Of a stretch of DNA of 23,501 nucleotides, positions 14,076-22,067 are shown piece by piece. Every line of letters starts with the position of its first letter. The stretch's first letter is position 1. This DNA is from an uncultured Amaricoccus sp. GTDB taxonomy: Bacteria > Pseudomonadota > Alphaproteobacteria > Rhodobacterales > Rhodobacteraceae. The DNA lies in NCBI RefSeq assembly GCF_937891315.1, contig NZ_CALAGI010000108.1, forward strand, positions 1-23,501, in the 5' to 3' direction. A program made the position numbers and the translations under genes. The notes beneath the pieces are model-generated. The model saw only the letters and a list, made by a program, of their open reading frames with translations. It did not search any database and was not told where the DNA came from.

Positions 14076-15068
14076 ATGCGTGTCTTCCTCCTGCTCTTCG
14101 CGGCGCTGATCGTGGCCTGTGGCACCGGCTACTACGCCTATCTCGGGACGCGGCCGCCAGCGGCCGCGCCCGTCGCCGTGAAGGTCGCGCCGCCAAAGCC
14201 GACCGAGGTCTTCGTCGCGGCCGACCAGTTGCCGACGGGCACCATCCTGCGCCCCGATAGTCTCGGGCGCATGGCGCTGGCAAAGTCCGCGGTCACCGAG
14301 GAAATGATCCTGGCCGACGACGAGGGCGAGAAGCTGCTGCTTGGCAGTGTCGCGCGCCAGACGCTGCCGAAGGGCATGCCGATCGCGCGTTCCGCGACCG
14401 TCCAGCCGGGCAATCGCGGCTTTCTCGCCGCCGTTCTGCCTCGGGGCAAGCGCGCGGTTTCGATCCCGATCAGCGAAGTAGCCGGCGTCAGCGGCCTCGC
14501 GCTGCCTGGCGACCGGGTCGATATCATCCTCACCTATTCGGTGACGGCCGAGCTGATGGACGAAAAGCGCGACATCCATGCCAGCGAGACGGTGGCGCGG
14601 AATCTGCGTGTCCTCGCGCTCGATCAGCGGCTGAGCCAGACGCACAGTCTCGAAGAGAAGGTGAAGGACCTGCCGGTCGCCGACACCGCGACGCTGGAAG
14701 TGACGCCCGCCGAGGCCGAGACGATCACGCTCGCCACCACGCTCGGAACCCTGTCGCTGGTGCTGAATTCGGTGCGCGACGGCGGTGACGACGAAGCGAC
14801 GGAGCCGGGCCGCGATCCTCTGGAACGCGTCTCGGGCCGGATGTCGAAGCCGCTCGACGCCCACCCCTCCATCTCCCGGCCGATGACCCTCGATTCCGAA
14901 GTGACGACGCTGCTCAACCGGCACAATGACGAGCGGGTCGCCGACCGGATGCGCGCCTTCCCGGTTCAGGTCGTGCGCGGGCGGAAGAGCAGTGGGCTGC
15001 TCTATGGTGGCGACGCCGCCACGCAGCCCGAGAAGGCGGCGGAAGCGCCGCCGGAAGCGGTCAACTAG
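14076..15068 (+). CDS. cpaB: Flp pilus assembly protein CpaB (RcpC)
   Basis: This is a 330-residue envelope protein of the Tad secretion channel, thought to work with the secretin on its periplasmic side. It has an N-terminal hydrophobic anchor (residues 3-16) and a Pro/Ala linker. An SAF-type domain follows (VFVAADQLPTGTILRPDSLG, then RQTLPKGMPIARSATVQPG), then the RcpC core AAVLPRGKRAVSIPISEVAGVSGLALPGDRVDIILTY. The C-terminal 100 residues are poorly conserved and end in an Ala/Glu-rich tail. ATG 14076 follows GGAG at 11 nt, a weak spacing. An unusual 132-bp structured gap separates it from cpaC, where other genes of the operon are only a few bases apart. Confidence 0.94.
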   Translation: MRVFLLLFAALIVACGTGYYAYLGTRPPAAAPVAVKVAPPKPTEVFVAADQLPTGTILRPDSLGRMALAKSAVTEEMILADDEGEKLLLGSVARQTLPKGMPIARSATVQPGNRGFLAAVLPRGKRAVSIPISEVAGVSGLALPGDRVDIILTYSVTAELMDEKRDIHASETVARNLRVLALDQRLSQTHSLEEKVKDLPVADTATLEVTPAEAETITLATTLGTLSLVLNSVRDGGDDEATEPGRDPLERVSGRMSKPLDAHPSISRPMTLDSEVTTLLNRHNDERVADRMRAFPVQVVRGRKSSGLLYGGDAATQPEKAAEAPPEAVN

Positions 15069-15069
15069 G

Positions 15070-15113
15070 GCAATGTCCGACCGGCCAAGCCTGGCCGGCG
15101 ACGAGGACATTGC
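15070..15113 (+). promoter_or_regulatory. Two-tier stem-loop in the cpaB-cpaC spacer
   Basis: An outer 9-bp perfect stem (GCAATGTCC at 15070-15078 with GGACATTGC at 15105-15113) encloses an inner 7-bp stem (CCGGCCA at 15081-15087, TGGCCGG at 15092-15098, loop AGCC). It begins one base after the cpaB stop. It lacks a T run, so it is not a typical terminator. It may be a processing or stability element that sets different levels for cpaB and cpaC. Confidence 0.65.
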
Positions 15114-15129
15114 GACAGAACTGAACACT

Positions 15130-15165
15130 GGAGCGGATGGCCCGGGCGAGGCCGGACTCCGCTCC
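15130..15165 (+). promoter_or_regulatory. Second stem-loop in the cpaB-cpaC spacer
   Basis: GGAGCGGA (15130-15137) pairs with TCCGCTCC (15158-15165) over 8 bp, with GGCC repeats in the loop that can pair further. It stands between the two-tier stem-loop and the cpaC Shine-Dalgarno at 15190. Its function is unknown. Confidence 0.55.
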
Positions 15166-15200
15166 GGACCGAGCAGAACGTTCGAGTTTGGAGTAACGCG

Positions 15201-16562
15201 GTGCCTGGACCCCATAGACTGCTGGCGGCGATCGCCGCCGCGCTGACGCTCCAGCCGGTCAACTGGACCGCGCCGGCCGATGCCTTCGAACTGGTCGAGC
15301 CGCAGGTCGAGAAGTCGATCACAGTGGTGATCGGCGCGGGCCAGCTCATCAAGGTCGACAGCGAGTTTTCGAGCCTCTTCGTCGCCAATCCCGAGGTGGC
15401 GGATATCGAGGTGAAATCGCCGCGCCTGCTGTACCTGACCGGCGTCGGCGTCGGCGAGACCACGCTGTTCGCCGTCGATGACCAGGACAATGTGCTGATG
15501 TCGGCGAACATCCGGGTGACGCACAATACCGAGGCGCTGAAGGCGGGTCTCGCGCGGGTCGCACCGGGCAGCGATGTCACCGCGACCACGGTCGATCAGT
15601 CGCTTGTCGTCACCGGCGAAGTCAAGAGCCCGGAGGTGGCGGCAAACGTCATGCAGGTGGCGAGCCAGTTCGTCGATGATCCGACGCGCGTGGTCAACCG
15701 CATGACGATCAGCGCGCCGACCCAGGTGAATCTTCAGGTCCGCATCGCGGAGATCAGCCGCAACGTCGATCGCCAGCTCGGCATCCGGTGGGGCGCGGTC
15801 GGGGTGAATACCGGCGGCTCGCTGCAATTCGGGCTGGTGGGCGGCGGCGGTCCGACCGGGGGCTACGATGTCGGTGTCTCCTATACCGGCACGCAGGTCT
15901 CCGTCGACTTCCTGTTGCAGGCCCTGGCCGAGGACGGGCTGGTCTCGATCCTGGCCGAGCCGAACCTGACGGCCCGCTCGGGCGAGAGCGCGAGCTTCCT
16001 CGCCGGCGGCGAGTACCCTTACGCCGTCGCCCAGGAGGGCGGGCAGAACACCATCACCTTCAAGGACTACGGCATCGGGCTCAATTTCACCCCGACGGTG
16101 CTCGACGGCAACCGGATCAGCCTGCGGGTCGCGACCCAGGTGAGCGAGCTCAGCTTCGCCCAGAACGCCGAGGTTCCCTCGCTCGTCAGCCGGCGGGCGG
16201 AGACCACGGTCGATCTCGGCAGCGGCCAGAGCTTCGCGATCGCGGGTCTAATGCAGAACAGCTCGTCCCAGAACGGGTCGAAAATGCCGGGGATAGGGTC
16301 GATTCCCGTGCTCGGCGCGCTGTTCCGGTCCTCGGGCTTCAAGCGGGGCCAGACCGAGCTCGTCATCATCGTGACGCCGATCATCGTCAAGCCGGGTGGG
16401 GGATCGCGCAAGATGGCGACGCCGGTCGACAATTACCGCCCGCCGAACGACTTCGAGCGCATCCTGCTCGGCCGTTTCCAGGCGCAGGGCAAGTCCGACC
16501 AGGTCAAGAACAGCGTCGGGCGGCGCCGGTTGCAGGGCGCCTCGGGCTTCGTGTTCGAATGA
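15201..16562 (+). CDS. cpaC: Flp pilus secretin CpaC (RcpA)
   Basis: This outer-membrane ring through which the Flp pilus leaves the cell has 453 residues. A signal peptide (about 1-28) is followed by a pilus-assembly N-terminal domain (KSITVVIGAGQLIKVDSEFSS), a BON-like segment (about 110-155) and the secretin core (about 170-405). The core has VDFLLQALAEDGLVSILAEPNL and the signature GIGSIPVLGALFRSSGF, followed by TELVIIVTPIIVKP. The start is GTG 15201, with GGAG seven bases upstream. No other in-frame start gives a signal peptide. The length is normal for the family. It is followed after 11 bp by cpaD. Confidence 0.95.
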   Translation: MPGPHRLLAAIAAALTLQPVNWTAPADAFELVEPQVEKSITVVIGAGQLIKVDSEFSSLFVANPEVADIEVKSPRLLYLTGVGVGETTLFAVDDQDNVLMSANIRVTHNTEALKAGLARVAPGSDVTATTVDQSLVVTGEVKSPEVAANVMQVASQFVDDPTRVVNRMTISAPTQVNLQVRIAEISRNVDRQLGIRWGAVGVNTGGSLQFGLVGGGGPTGGYDVGVSYTGTQVSVDFLLQALAEDGLVSILAEPNLTARSGESASFLAGGEYPYAVAQEGGQNTITFKDYGIGLNFTPTVLDGNRISLRVATQVSELSFAQNAEVPSLVSRRAETTVDLGSGQSFAIAGLMQNSSSQNGSKMPGIGSIPVLGALFRSSGFKRGQTELVIIVTPIIVKPGGGSRKMATPVDNYRPPNDFERILLGRFQAQGKSDQVKNSVGRRRLQGASGFVFE

Positions 16563-16573
16563 GGGCGCGGGAG

Positions 16574-17194
16574 ATGAAGCCTTTCTGGATATGCGCGGCG
16601 CTGGCACTGGCTGGATGCGCCGATCAGCCGATCGCGAGCTTCGAGGTTCCGCGCTATGCCGACACCGGCGCGCAGGCGCAGACCGATCTCTACTTCCGGC
16701 CCGGAACGAGCGAGCTGGCGAACGGCGAGCAGGCGCGTCTGCGGGCGTTCCTGAGCGCGCAGGTGCTGCGGACGACCGACGACGTGGTGGTGGATATTCC
16801 GTCCTCGGGCGTTGCAACGGTGGATGCGCGCCGGGTTCAGGTGACACGCGGCGCCGTCGGGCCGGTGCCGGCGCGTGTGCGTCTCGTTGGCACCCCGGGC
16901 TTTGTCTATACCAATCCGCGGCCCGACGCGGCGTTCGTGCAGGTGTTGCGCCACGACCAGGTGACGGTCGATTGCGTCAACAGCGGACGCGACGCCTTCG
17001 AGACACAGATGCTGACGCCCTTCCCGGCGATCGGCTGTGTCAACGCGATCAACCGCGCCGAAATGGCGGCGGAGGTGCGCGACCTGACCGCGCCGCGCGT
17101 ACTTGGCGCCACGGACGCGGTGACCGGCGTCGCGGCCGTACGGCGCTATCAGACGGGCCAGACCAAGCCCGCTCCATTCGGTCTGGGGGATTGA
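16574..17194 (+). CDS. cpaD: Flp pilus lipoprotein CpaD
   Basis: This is a predicted outer-membrane lipoprotein of the Tad apparatus, probably a pilotin or partner of the CpaC secretin. It has 206 residues from ATG 16574, with GAGGG eight bases upstream; another in-frame ATG at 16559 overlaps the cpaC end but lacks a Shine-Dalgarno. The lipobox is L12-A13-G14-C15. The C-terminal half has the CpaD-like segments VDCVNSGRDAFETQMLTPFPAIGCVNAINRAEMA and the final RYQTGQTK. The protein is divergent overall, and the identity rests on the lipobox, the C-terminal region and its place between cpaC and cpaE. Confidence 0.88.
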   Translation: MKPFWICAALALAGCADQPIASFEVPRYADTGAQAQTDLYFRPGTSELANGEQARLRAFLSAQVLRTTDDVVVDIPSSGVATVDARRVQVTRGAVGPVPARVRLVGTPGFVYTNPRPDAAFVQVLRHDQVTVDCVNSGRDAFETQMLTPFPAIGCVNAINRAEMAAEVRDLTAPRVLGATDAVTGVAAVRRYQTGQTKPAPFGLGD

Positions 17195-17197
17195 GCG

Positions 17198-18406
17198 ATG
17201 GCACAGGCGGCCGCGCGCACGACGATGGTCTTTGACGACGACGATGACGGGCGCGAGCCCTTCGCGGCCTATCTCGCCGACGATGCCTCGCAGGCGGCGG
17301 CGCAGGCGGTGGCGACGCAACGCGGCTGGTCGACATCGAGCATCCGCAAGGGCGGACTCGCCGCCGCGCTGCGCCTGCTCGGCGTCGCTCCGCCGGCGCG
17401 ATTCGTCATCATCGATATCGAGGGCCTTCCGATCGAGGAGGTCGAGGCGGGGCTGATCGAACTCGCGCGGCTCGGCTCGCAGGTGCTGGCGCTCGGCTCG
17501 ATCAACGACGTCAACTATTTCCGGCGGATCATGCGCACCGGCGCGCGCGACTATCTCGTGAAGCCGGTGGACGCCGATGTGCTCGGCGAGGTCTTGGTTC
17601 GGCTGGAGCAGCCGGGCGACGGGGTCAAGCCGCTTGGCCGGGTGGTCGGCATGATTGGCGCGCGGGGCGGGGTCGGGGTGACGACGATCGCCATCAACAC
17701 CGCCTGGATGATGGCCGAACGGTTGAGCCGGCGCACGGCGCTGGTTGATATGGACATCTATGCCGGCAATATCGCCCTCGCGCTCGATATCGAGCCGACG
17801 CGCGGCCTGCGCGAGGCGTTCGACGATCCCGAACGGGTGGACCAGGTGTTCCTGCAGAACGCCATGGCGAAATTCGGCAAGAGCATGCACGTGCTGGCAA
17901 CGGAGGAGGCATTCGACGACGCGGTGCGGATGACCGACGAAAAGGTCCTGATGCTCGCCGACACGATGCGCGCGAATTTCGACATGTCGATCCTCGATAT
18001 CCCGCGGCATTTCGTGATGCGCGAGCCGCTGCTCTTCTCGCGCTGCGACGATATCGTCATCGTGACCGAGCTGACGCTGCAGTCGTTGCGGGACGGGAAC
18101 CGGCTGGCGCGGCTTCTGCTGACCCGAAACCGGCAGGCGAAAATCCATCTCGTGGCGAACCGGATCGGGCCGAAACCCGACATCACCGCCAAGGAGTTCG
18201 AGACTGGCATCGAAGCGAAACTCCGCTGCGCCTTTCCGCTCGATCCCAAGGCAATGGCGCGGGCGAGCCTGAAAGGCCAGCCGCTGGCCGGTTCGGAGCC
18301 AAAGCATCGCATGATCGTCGATCTGCACCGCCTGTGCATCGAGCTCGCCGGCGTCCCCGAAGAGGTCAAGACCAGCTTCTTCAAGCGCCGGATCGGCAGG
18401 AAGTAA
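17198..18406 (+). CDS. cpaE: Pilus assembly ATPase-like protein CpaE (TadZ)
   Basis: This 402-residue MinD/ParA-family protein sets where the Tad machine is built in the cell. The N-terminal part (about 1-135) is a receiver-like fold without a clear phosphoacceptor; it holds MRTGARDYLVKPVDADVLGEVL. The C-terminal part is a ParA-like domain. Its P-loop reads GARGGVGVTT (154-163): R156 and V161 replace both lysines of the deviant Walker A motif, as in other TadZ proteins with weak or no ATPase activity. LVDMDIYAGNIALALDI and SILDIPRHF mark the switch regions. It starts 3 bp after the cpaD stop and ends 6 bp before cpaF. Confidence 0.94.
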   Translation: MAQAAARTTMVFDDDDDGREPFAAYLADDASQAAAQAVATQRGWSTSSIRKGGLAAALRLLGVAPPARFVIIDIEGLPIEEVEAGLIELARLGSQVLALGSINDVNYFRRIMRTGARDYLVKPVDADVLGEVLVRLEQPGDGVKPLGRVVGMIGARGGVGVTTIAINTAWMMAERLSRRTALVDMDIYAGNIALALDIEPTRGLREAFDDPERVDQVFLQNAMAKFGKSMHVLATEEAFDDAVRMTDEKVLMLADTMRANFDMSILDIPRHFVMREPLLFSRCDDIVIVTELTLQSLRDGNRLARLLLTRNRQAKIHLVANRIGPKPDITAKEFETGIEAKLRCAFPLDPKAMARASLKGQPLAGSEPKHRMIVDLHRLCIELAGVPEEVKTSFFKRRIGRK

Positions 18407-18412
18407 CCCGCC

Positions 18413-20032
18413 ATGGAAGACGGGTTCGACTCCGGCCGCCTGACCGCCGCGCATGATTCGATCTCCATGCTGCGCTCGGCCGCGACCGAGCGGCTTCGCC
18501 AGATGCTCGGCGCCGAGGGGATCGCCGCGACGACACCCATGGGCCTCGCCGAGAAGGCGAGTGACATCCTCGCCGAACTGATCGCCCCGCGCGAGGCCAA
18601 GCCGAGCCTGATCGACCAGCGCCAGATCCTGCGCGGTATCATCGAAACGCTGCGCGCCGAGGCGGCCCCGGCCCCGGCCGCGGCCGAGGCCGAGGCCGAG
18701 CCGGTGGATCCGCTGAACGATCCCCTGGCGGAAAACGAGACCAAGAGCGCGCCCGAAGCCAAGAACAAGCGCGCGATCATGGTCAAGGCCCAGGTCATGC
18801 CGCTGCTCATGCAGCGCATCGATATCTCGGTCGCCTCGGCCCTCGGCCCGGACGAGTTGCGGCTGCAGATCGCCGAGATCGTCGAGGAAATCATCGTCGA
18901 TCTTCGGATCCAGCTCAACGCCGTCGAGATGCGGTCGATCGTGCGGCTGCTGGTCGATGACATGGTCGGGCTCGGCCCGCTGGAGCCGCTGCTCGCGGAC
19001 GAGACCATCACCGACATCATGGTGAACGGCCCGCATCAGATCTATGTCGAGCGCCGCGGCAAGCTCGAAATCACCGACGTGACCTTCCGCGACGACGCGC
19101 ATGTGATTCATGTCGCGACCCGCATCGTCACCGAGGTCGGCCGCCGGGTCGATGAATCGACACCGCTGGTCGATGCCCGGCTCAAGGACGGCAGCCGCGT
19201 CAACATCATCATTCCGCCGCTGGCCATCGACGGGCCGACCATCGCCATCCGCAAGTTCTCCAAGAAGGAGATCACCCTCGACGTCATGGCGCGGCAGGGG
19301 AACGTCTCGCCCGATATGGCGACCGTGCTGAAGATCGCCGGCCGCGCGCGGCTCAATATCCTGATCTCGGGCGGTACCGGCTCGGGCAAGACCACGCTTC
19401 TCAACGCCATGAGCCGGATGATCGACCATGGCGAGCGTACGATCACCATCGAGGACGCCGCCGAACTGCAGTTGCAGCAGCCGCATGTGGTGCGGCTGGA
19501 GACCCGGCCCGCCAATATCGAGGGCGAGGGCGAGATCACCATGCGCCACCTCGTCAAGAACGCGCTGCGCATGCGGCCCGACCGCATCATCCTCGGCGAA
19601 ATTCGCGGCGAGGAAGCGATCGACATGCTGCAGGCGATGAACACCGGCCATGACGGCTCGATGGGGACCATCCACTCGAACACGCCCCGCGACGCGCTGA
19701 CCCGGCTGGAAAATATGGTGGCGATGTCGGGCTTCAAGCTGCCGGCCGAGGCGGTACGCGAGCAGATCCAGTCCGCCGTCCATCTCATCGTGCAGATCAG
19801 CCGCATGCGTGACGGCAAGCGACGGATCACGCAGGTGACCGAGATCACCGGCATGGAGGGCGAGGTCGTCACTACCCAGGATCTCTTCAAGTTCCATTTC
19901 GACGGCGAGAACCCGGACGGCACACTGGCCGGTCGCTTCGAATGTTCCCGCCTCAGGCCGCATTTCCTGCCGCGGGCGGAATATTTCGGGCTTGGCCGGC
20001 GGCTGCTGGAGGCGATGGGATGTCAGGAGTGA
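18413..20032 (+). CDS. cpaF: Flp pilus assembly ATPase CpaF (TadA)
   Basis: This is the cytoplasmic hexameric secretion ATPase that drives pilus assembly, 539 residues. A non-conserved N-terminus with an Ala/Glu-rich linker (about 80-100) precedes the GspE-type N-terminal domain (DDMVGLGPLEPLLADETITDIMVNGP). The RecA-like core follows: Walker A SGGTGSGKT with K326, Walker B IILGEIRGEEAIDML, and the His box GHDGSMGTIHSNTPRDAL. The C-terminus (LAGRFECSRLRPHFLPRAEYFG) is the usual CpaF ending. Its last 13 bp overlap tadB, so their translation is likely coupled. Confidence 0.96.
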   Translation: MEDGFDSGRLTAAHDSISMLRSAATERLRQMLGAEGIAATTPMGLAEKASDILAELIAPREAKPSLIDQRQILRGIIETLRAEAAPAPAAAEAEAEPVDPLNDPLAENETKSAPEAKNKRAIMVKAQVMPLLMQRIDISVASALGPDELRLQIAEIVEEIIVDLRIQLNAVEMRSIVRLLVDDMVGLGPLEPLLADETITDIMVNGPHQIYVERRGKLEITDVTFRDDAHVIHVATRIVTEVGRRVDESTPLVDARLKDGSRVNIIIPPLAIDGPTIAIRKFSKKEITLDVMARQGNVSPDMATVLKIAGRARLNILISGGTGSGKTTLLNAMSRMIDHGERTITIEDAAELQLQQPHVVRLETRPANIEGEGEITMRHLVKNALRMRPDRIILGEIRGEEAIDMLQAMNTGHDGSMGTIHSNTPRDALTRLENMVAMSGFKLPAEAVREQIQSAVHLIVQISRMRDGKRRITQVTEITGMEGEVVTTQDLFKFHFDGENPDGTLAGRFECSRLRPHFLPRAEYFGLGRRLLEAMGCQE

Positions 20033-21027
20033 ACGCGACGGTCGTCGTCCTCTTCGTCCTGTCGGTTTCCATCGTAGTCGGTCTCGGTCTCTTCGTGATC
20101 GCCGTCGTGCTGCGGGCCAAGGCGCGGCACCGTCGGCGGCTCGGGCGGGTCAGCCGCCGGCGCATGTCGGGTCGGCTCGATATCGAGGAGGCGCGCATGA
20201 GCCTGCTGCGCCAGAAGCAGGAATCGAACGCGCTCGTCGGCCTGTCGAACGCGCTCGCGCGGTTCGTGCCGCTGCTCGACACCACACGGCTGCGCGCCAA
20301 CATCAGCCGGGCGGGCATGTCGCTGTCGGTCGGCGCCTTCATCCTGTTGTCGCTGGTCGTCGCGGCCGTGCTCGCCGTTGGCGGCGCGGTTGCCACCGGC
20401 TATCCCCTGGCGCTGCTCGCGATCCCTTCGGCGCTGGCCGGCATGTTCCTTGTCGACGCCTTCGTGAACTTGCGCGGCGACATGAAGTCGGCGCAGTTCA
20501 TGCGGCAGTTGCCCGACGCGCTCGACACCATCATCCGCGGCATCCGCTCCGGCCTTCCGGTCATCGAATGCGTCGGCACGGTCGGACAGGAATATGACGA
20601 GCCGATCGGGGACTATTTCCGCAGCATAAGCGAGCGGGTTCAACTCGGCGAGTCGCTCGAAAGCGCGCTCTGGCGGGTCGCACGGGTGATCGATCGGCCG
20701 GAGATGGATTTTCTCGCCATCTCGATCTCGATCCAGATCGAGACCGGTGGCAGCCTCGCCGAGGCGCTCGGCAACCTCGCCGACCTGCTGCGCCAACGGC
20801 AACGCATGAAGCTGAAGATCAAGGCGATCTCGTCCGAGGCCAAGGCGAGCGCCATGATCATCGGCGCGCTGCCCTTCATGATGCTGGGTCTGCTCTCCTT
20901 CATGAGCCCGGACTATGTCATGCCGCTTTTCACCGATCCGCGCGGCCACATGATGCTCGGCGCCGGCCTTGGCAGCATCTCGCTCGGCGCCTTCGTGATG
21001 TGGCGCATGACCCAGTTCGAGATCTGA
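20020..21027 (+). CDS. tadB: Flp pilus inner-membrane platform protein TadB
   Basis: This is one of two GspF-like membrane proteins that form the platform turned by CpaF, 335 residues. It has an N-terminal helix (VVVLFVLSVSIVVGLGLFVIAVVL), a pair of helices at about 105-148, the cytoplasmic T2SSF domain (MRQLPDALDTIIRGIRSGLPVIECV ... IQIETGGSLAEALGNLADLLRQR) and C-terminal helices. I chose ATG 20020, with GGAGG seven bases upstream and overlapping the cpaF end. An earlier in-frame ATG at 19942 would add 26 residues read through the cpaF gene and has no Shine-Dalgarno. Confidence 0.95.
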   Translation: MSGVNATVVVLFVLSVSIVVGLGLFVIAVVLRAKARHRRRLGRVSRRRMSGRLDIEEARMSLLRQKQESNALVGLSNALARFVPLLDTTRLRANISRAGMSLSVGAFILLSLVVAAVLAVGGAVATGYPLALLAIPSALAGMFLVDAFVNLRGDMKSAQFMRQLPDALDTIIRGIRSGLPVIECVGTVGQEYDEPIGDYFRSISERVQLGESLESALWRVARVIDRPEMDFLAISISIQIETGGSLAEALGNLADLLRQRQRMKLKIKAISSEAKASAMIIGALPFMMLGLLSFMSPDYVMPLFTDPRGHMMLGAGLGSISLGAFVMWRMTQFEI

Positions 21028-21040
21028 CGGGGCGCGCGGC

Positions 21041-22003
21041 ATGGTTCTCACCCCCGCTGTCATCTATTCGCTCTCCGGCACGCTGATCCTCGCGCTCCTG
21101 CTGTCGGGGATCGCCATGTGGGTCGCCGGGCGGCGGACGCGGGCGCAGCGGGTGCGGGCCGCCATCGGCAAGCGATCGAACCGCAATCTCGAGGCTGCGA
21201 ACCTGCGCAGCGCCCAGAGCCAGGCTTGGCAGCGTGGAATGCTGAATTTCATGCGCGCGGCCACGGCGAAACTCTCGATCATGAAGGATCGCCAGACCCA
21301 CGACACGCGCCTGCTGCTGGTCAGCGCCGGCTATCGCAGCCGCGACGCGATCGTGGTCTATACATTCTTCAAGCTGGTGGCGCCGCTCGCCTTCATGGCC
21401 GGGGCGGCGCTCTATGTCTATGGCATCGACCCGATCGGCAAGGGCGCGCTGCTCGACATGGCGGCGGTCATGGCCGCGGCGCTGTTCGGCAGCAAGCTGC
21501 CCGACATCATCCTCAAGAACAAGCGCGACAAGCGGCTGACGAGCATCCGCAAGGCGCTGCCGGATTCGCTCGACATGCTGGTGATCTGCGCCGAGGCCGG
21601 GCTCGCCTCGGACGCGGCGCTGAAGCGCGTGGTGCTCGAGACCGGGCGCAAGTCCTCGGTGCTGAGCGAGGAACTGAACCAGACGGCGATGGAGCTGGCT
21701 TTCATGCCCGAGCGTCGCATCGCGCTCGAGAACCTCGCCGAGCGCGCGCCGTTGCCGGCGGTGAACGCTTTCGTCAACACGCTGATTCAGGCCGAGAAAT
21801 ACGGCACCCCGCTGGCGCGCGCCTTCAAGGTGCTAAGCCAGGAACAGCGGACCGAGCGCATGCTTCGCGCCGAGGAGAAGGCCGGCCGCCTGCCGGCTAC
21901 GATGACGGTACCGATGATGATCTTCATCCTGCCCGCGCTCTTCATCGTGCTGATCGGACCGGCCGTGCTCGACATCATGGACAACTTCATCGGGATGAAG
22001 TGA
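21041..22003 (+). CDS. tadC: Flp pilus inner-membrane platform protein TadC
   Basis: This is the partner of TadB in the inner-membrane platform, 320 residues. It has an N-terminal helix (about 6-27), helices at about 105-125 and 130-150, the T2SSF domain (LPDSLDMLVICAEAGLASDAALKRV ... NTLIQAEKYGTPLARAFKVLSQEQRTERMLRAEEKAGRLP) and a C-terminal helix (MMIFILPALFIVLIGPAVLDI). It begins 14 bp after tadB and is the last pilus gene here. A GC-rich hairpin follows, then the convergent pyc gene. Confidence 0.95.
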   Translation: MVLTPAVIYSLSGTLILALLLSGIAMWVAGRRTRAQRVRAAIGKRSNRNLEAANLRSAQSQAWQRGMLNFMRAATAKLSIMKDRQTHDTRLLLVSAGYRSRDAIVVYTFFKLVAPLAFMAGAALYVYGIDPIGKGALLDMAAVMAAALFGSKLPDIILKNKRDKRLTSIRKALPDSLDMLVICAEAGLASDAALKRVVLETGRKSSVLSEELNQTAMELAFMPERRIALENLAERAPLPAVNAFVNTLIQAEKYGTPLARAFKVLSQEQRTERMLRAEEKAGRLPATMTVPMMIFILPALFIVLIGPAVLDIMDNFIGMK

Positions 22004-22027
22004 CGGCCTCACCCCGGGCGCGACCCG

Positions 22028-22053
22028 GCGCCCCCGGCCTGAACCGGGGGCGC
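22028..22053. terminator. GC-rich hairpin between convergent tadC and pyc
   Basis: GCGCCCCCGG (22028-22037) pairs perfectly with CCGGGGGCGC (22044-22053) around a 6-nt loop, 25 bp after the tadC stop and 15 bp beyond the pyc stop. It lacks T runs on either side, but its position between convergent genes suggests a two-way transcription barrier or 3'-end stabiliser. Confidence 0.6.
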
Positions 22054-22067
22054 GAGGCTCAGGCGAC

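Noticed and set aside
16433..19963. A 1176-codon open frame on the minus strand opposite cpaC-cpaF
   Set aside because: It spans four clear plus-strand genes and their boundaries, has low-complexity charged composition and no motif; it is a GC shadow.
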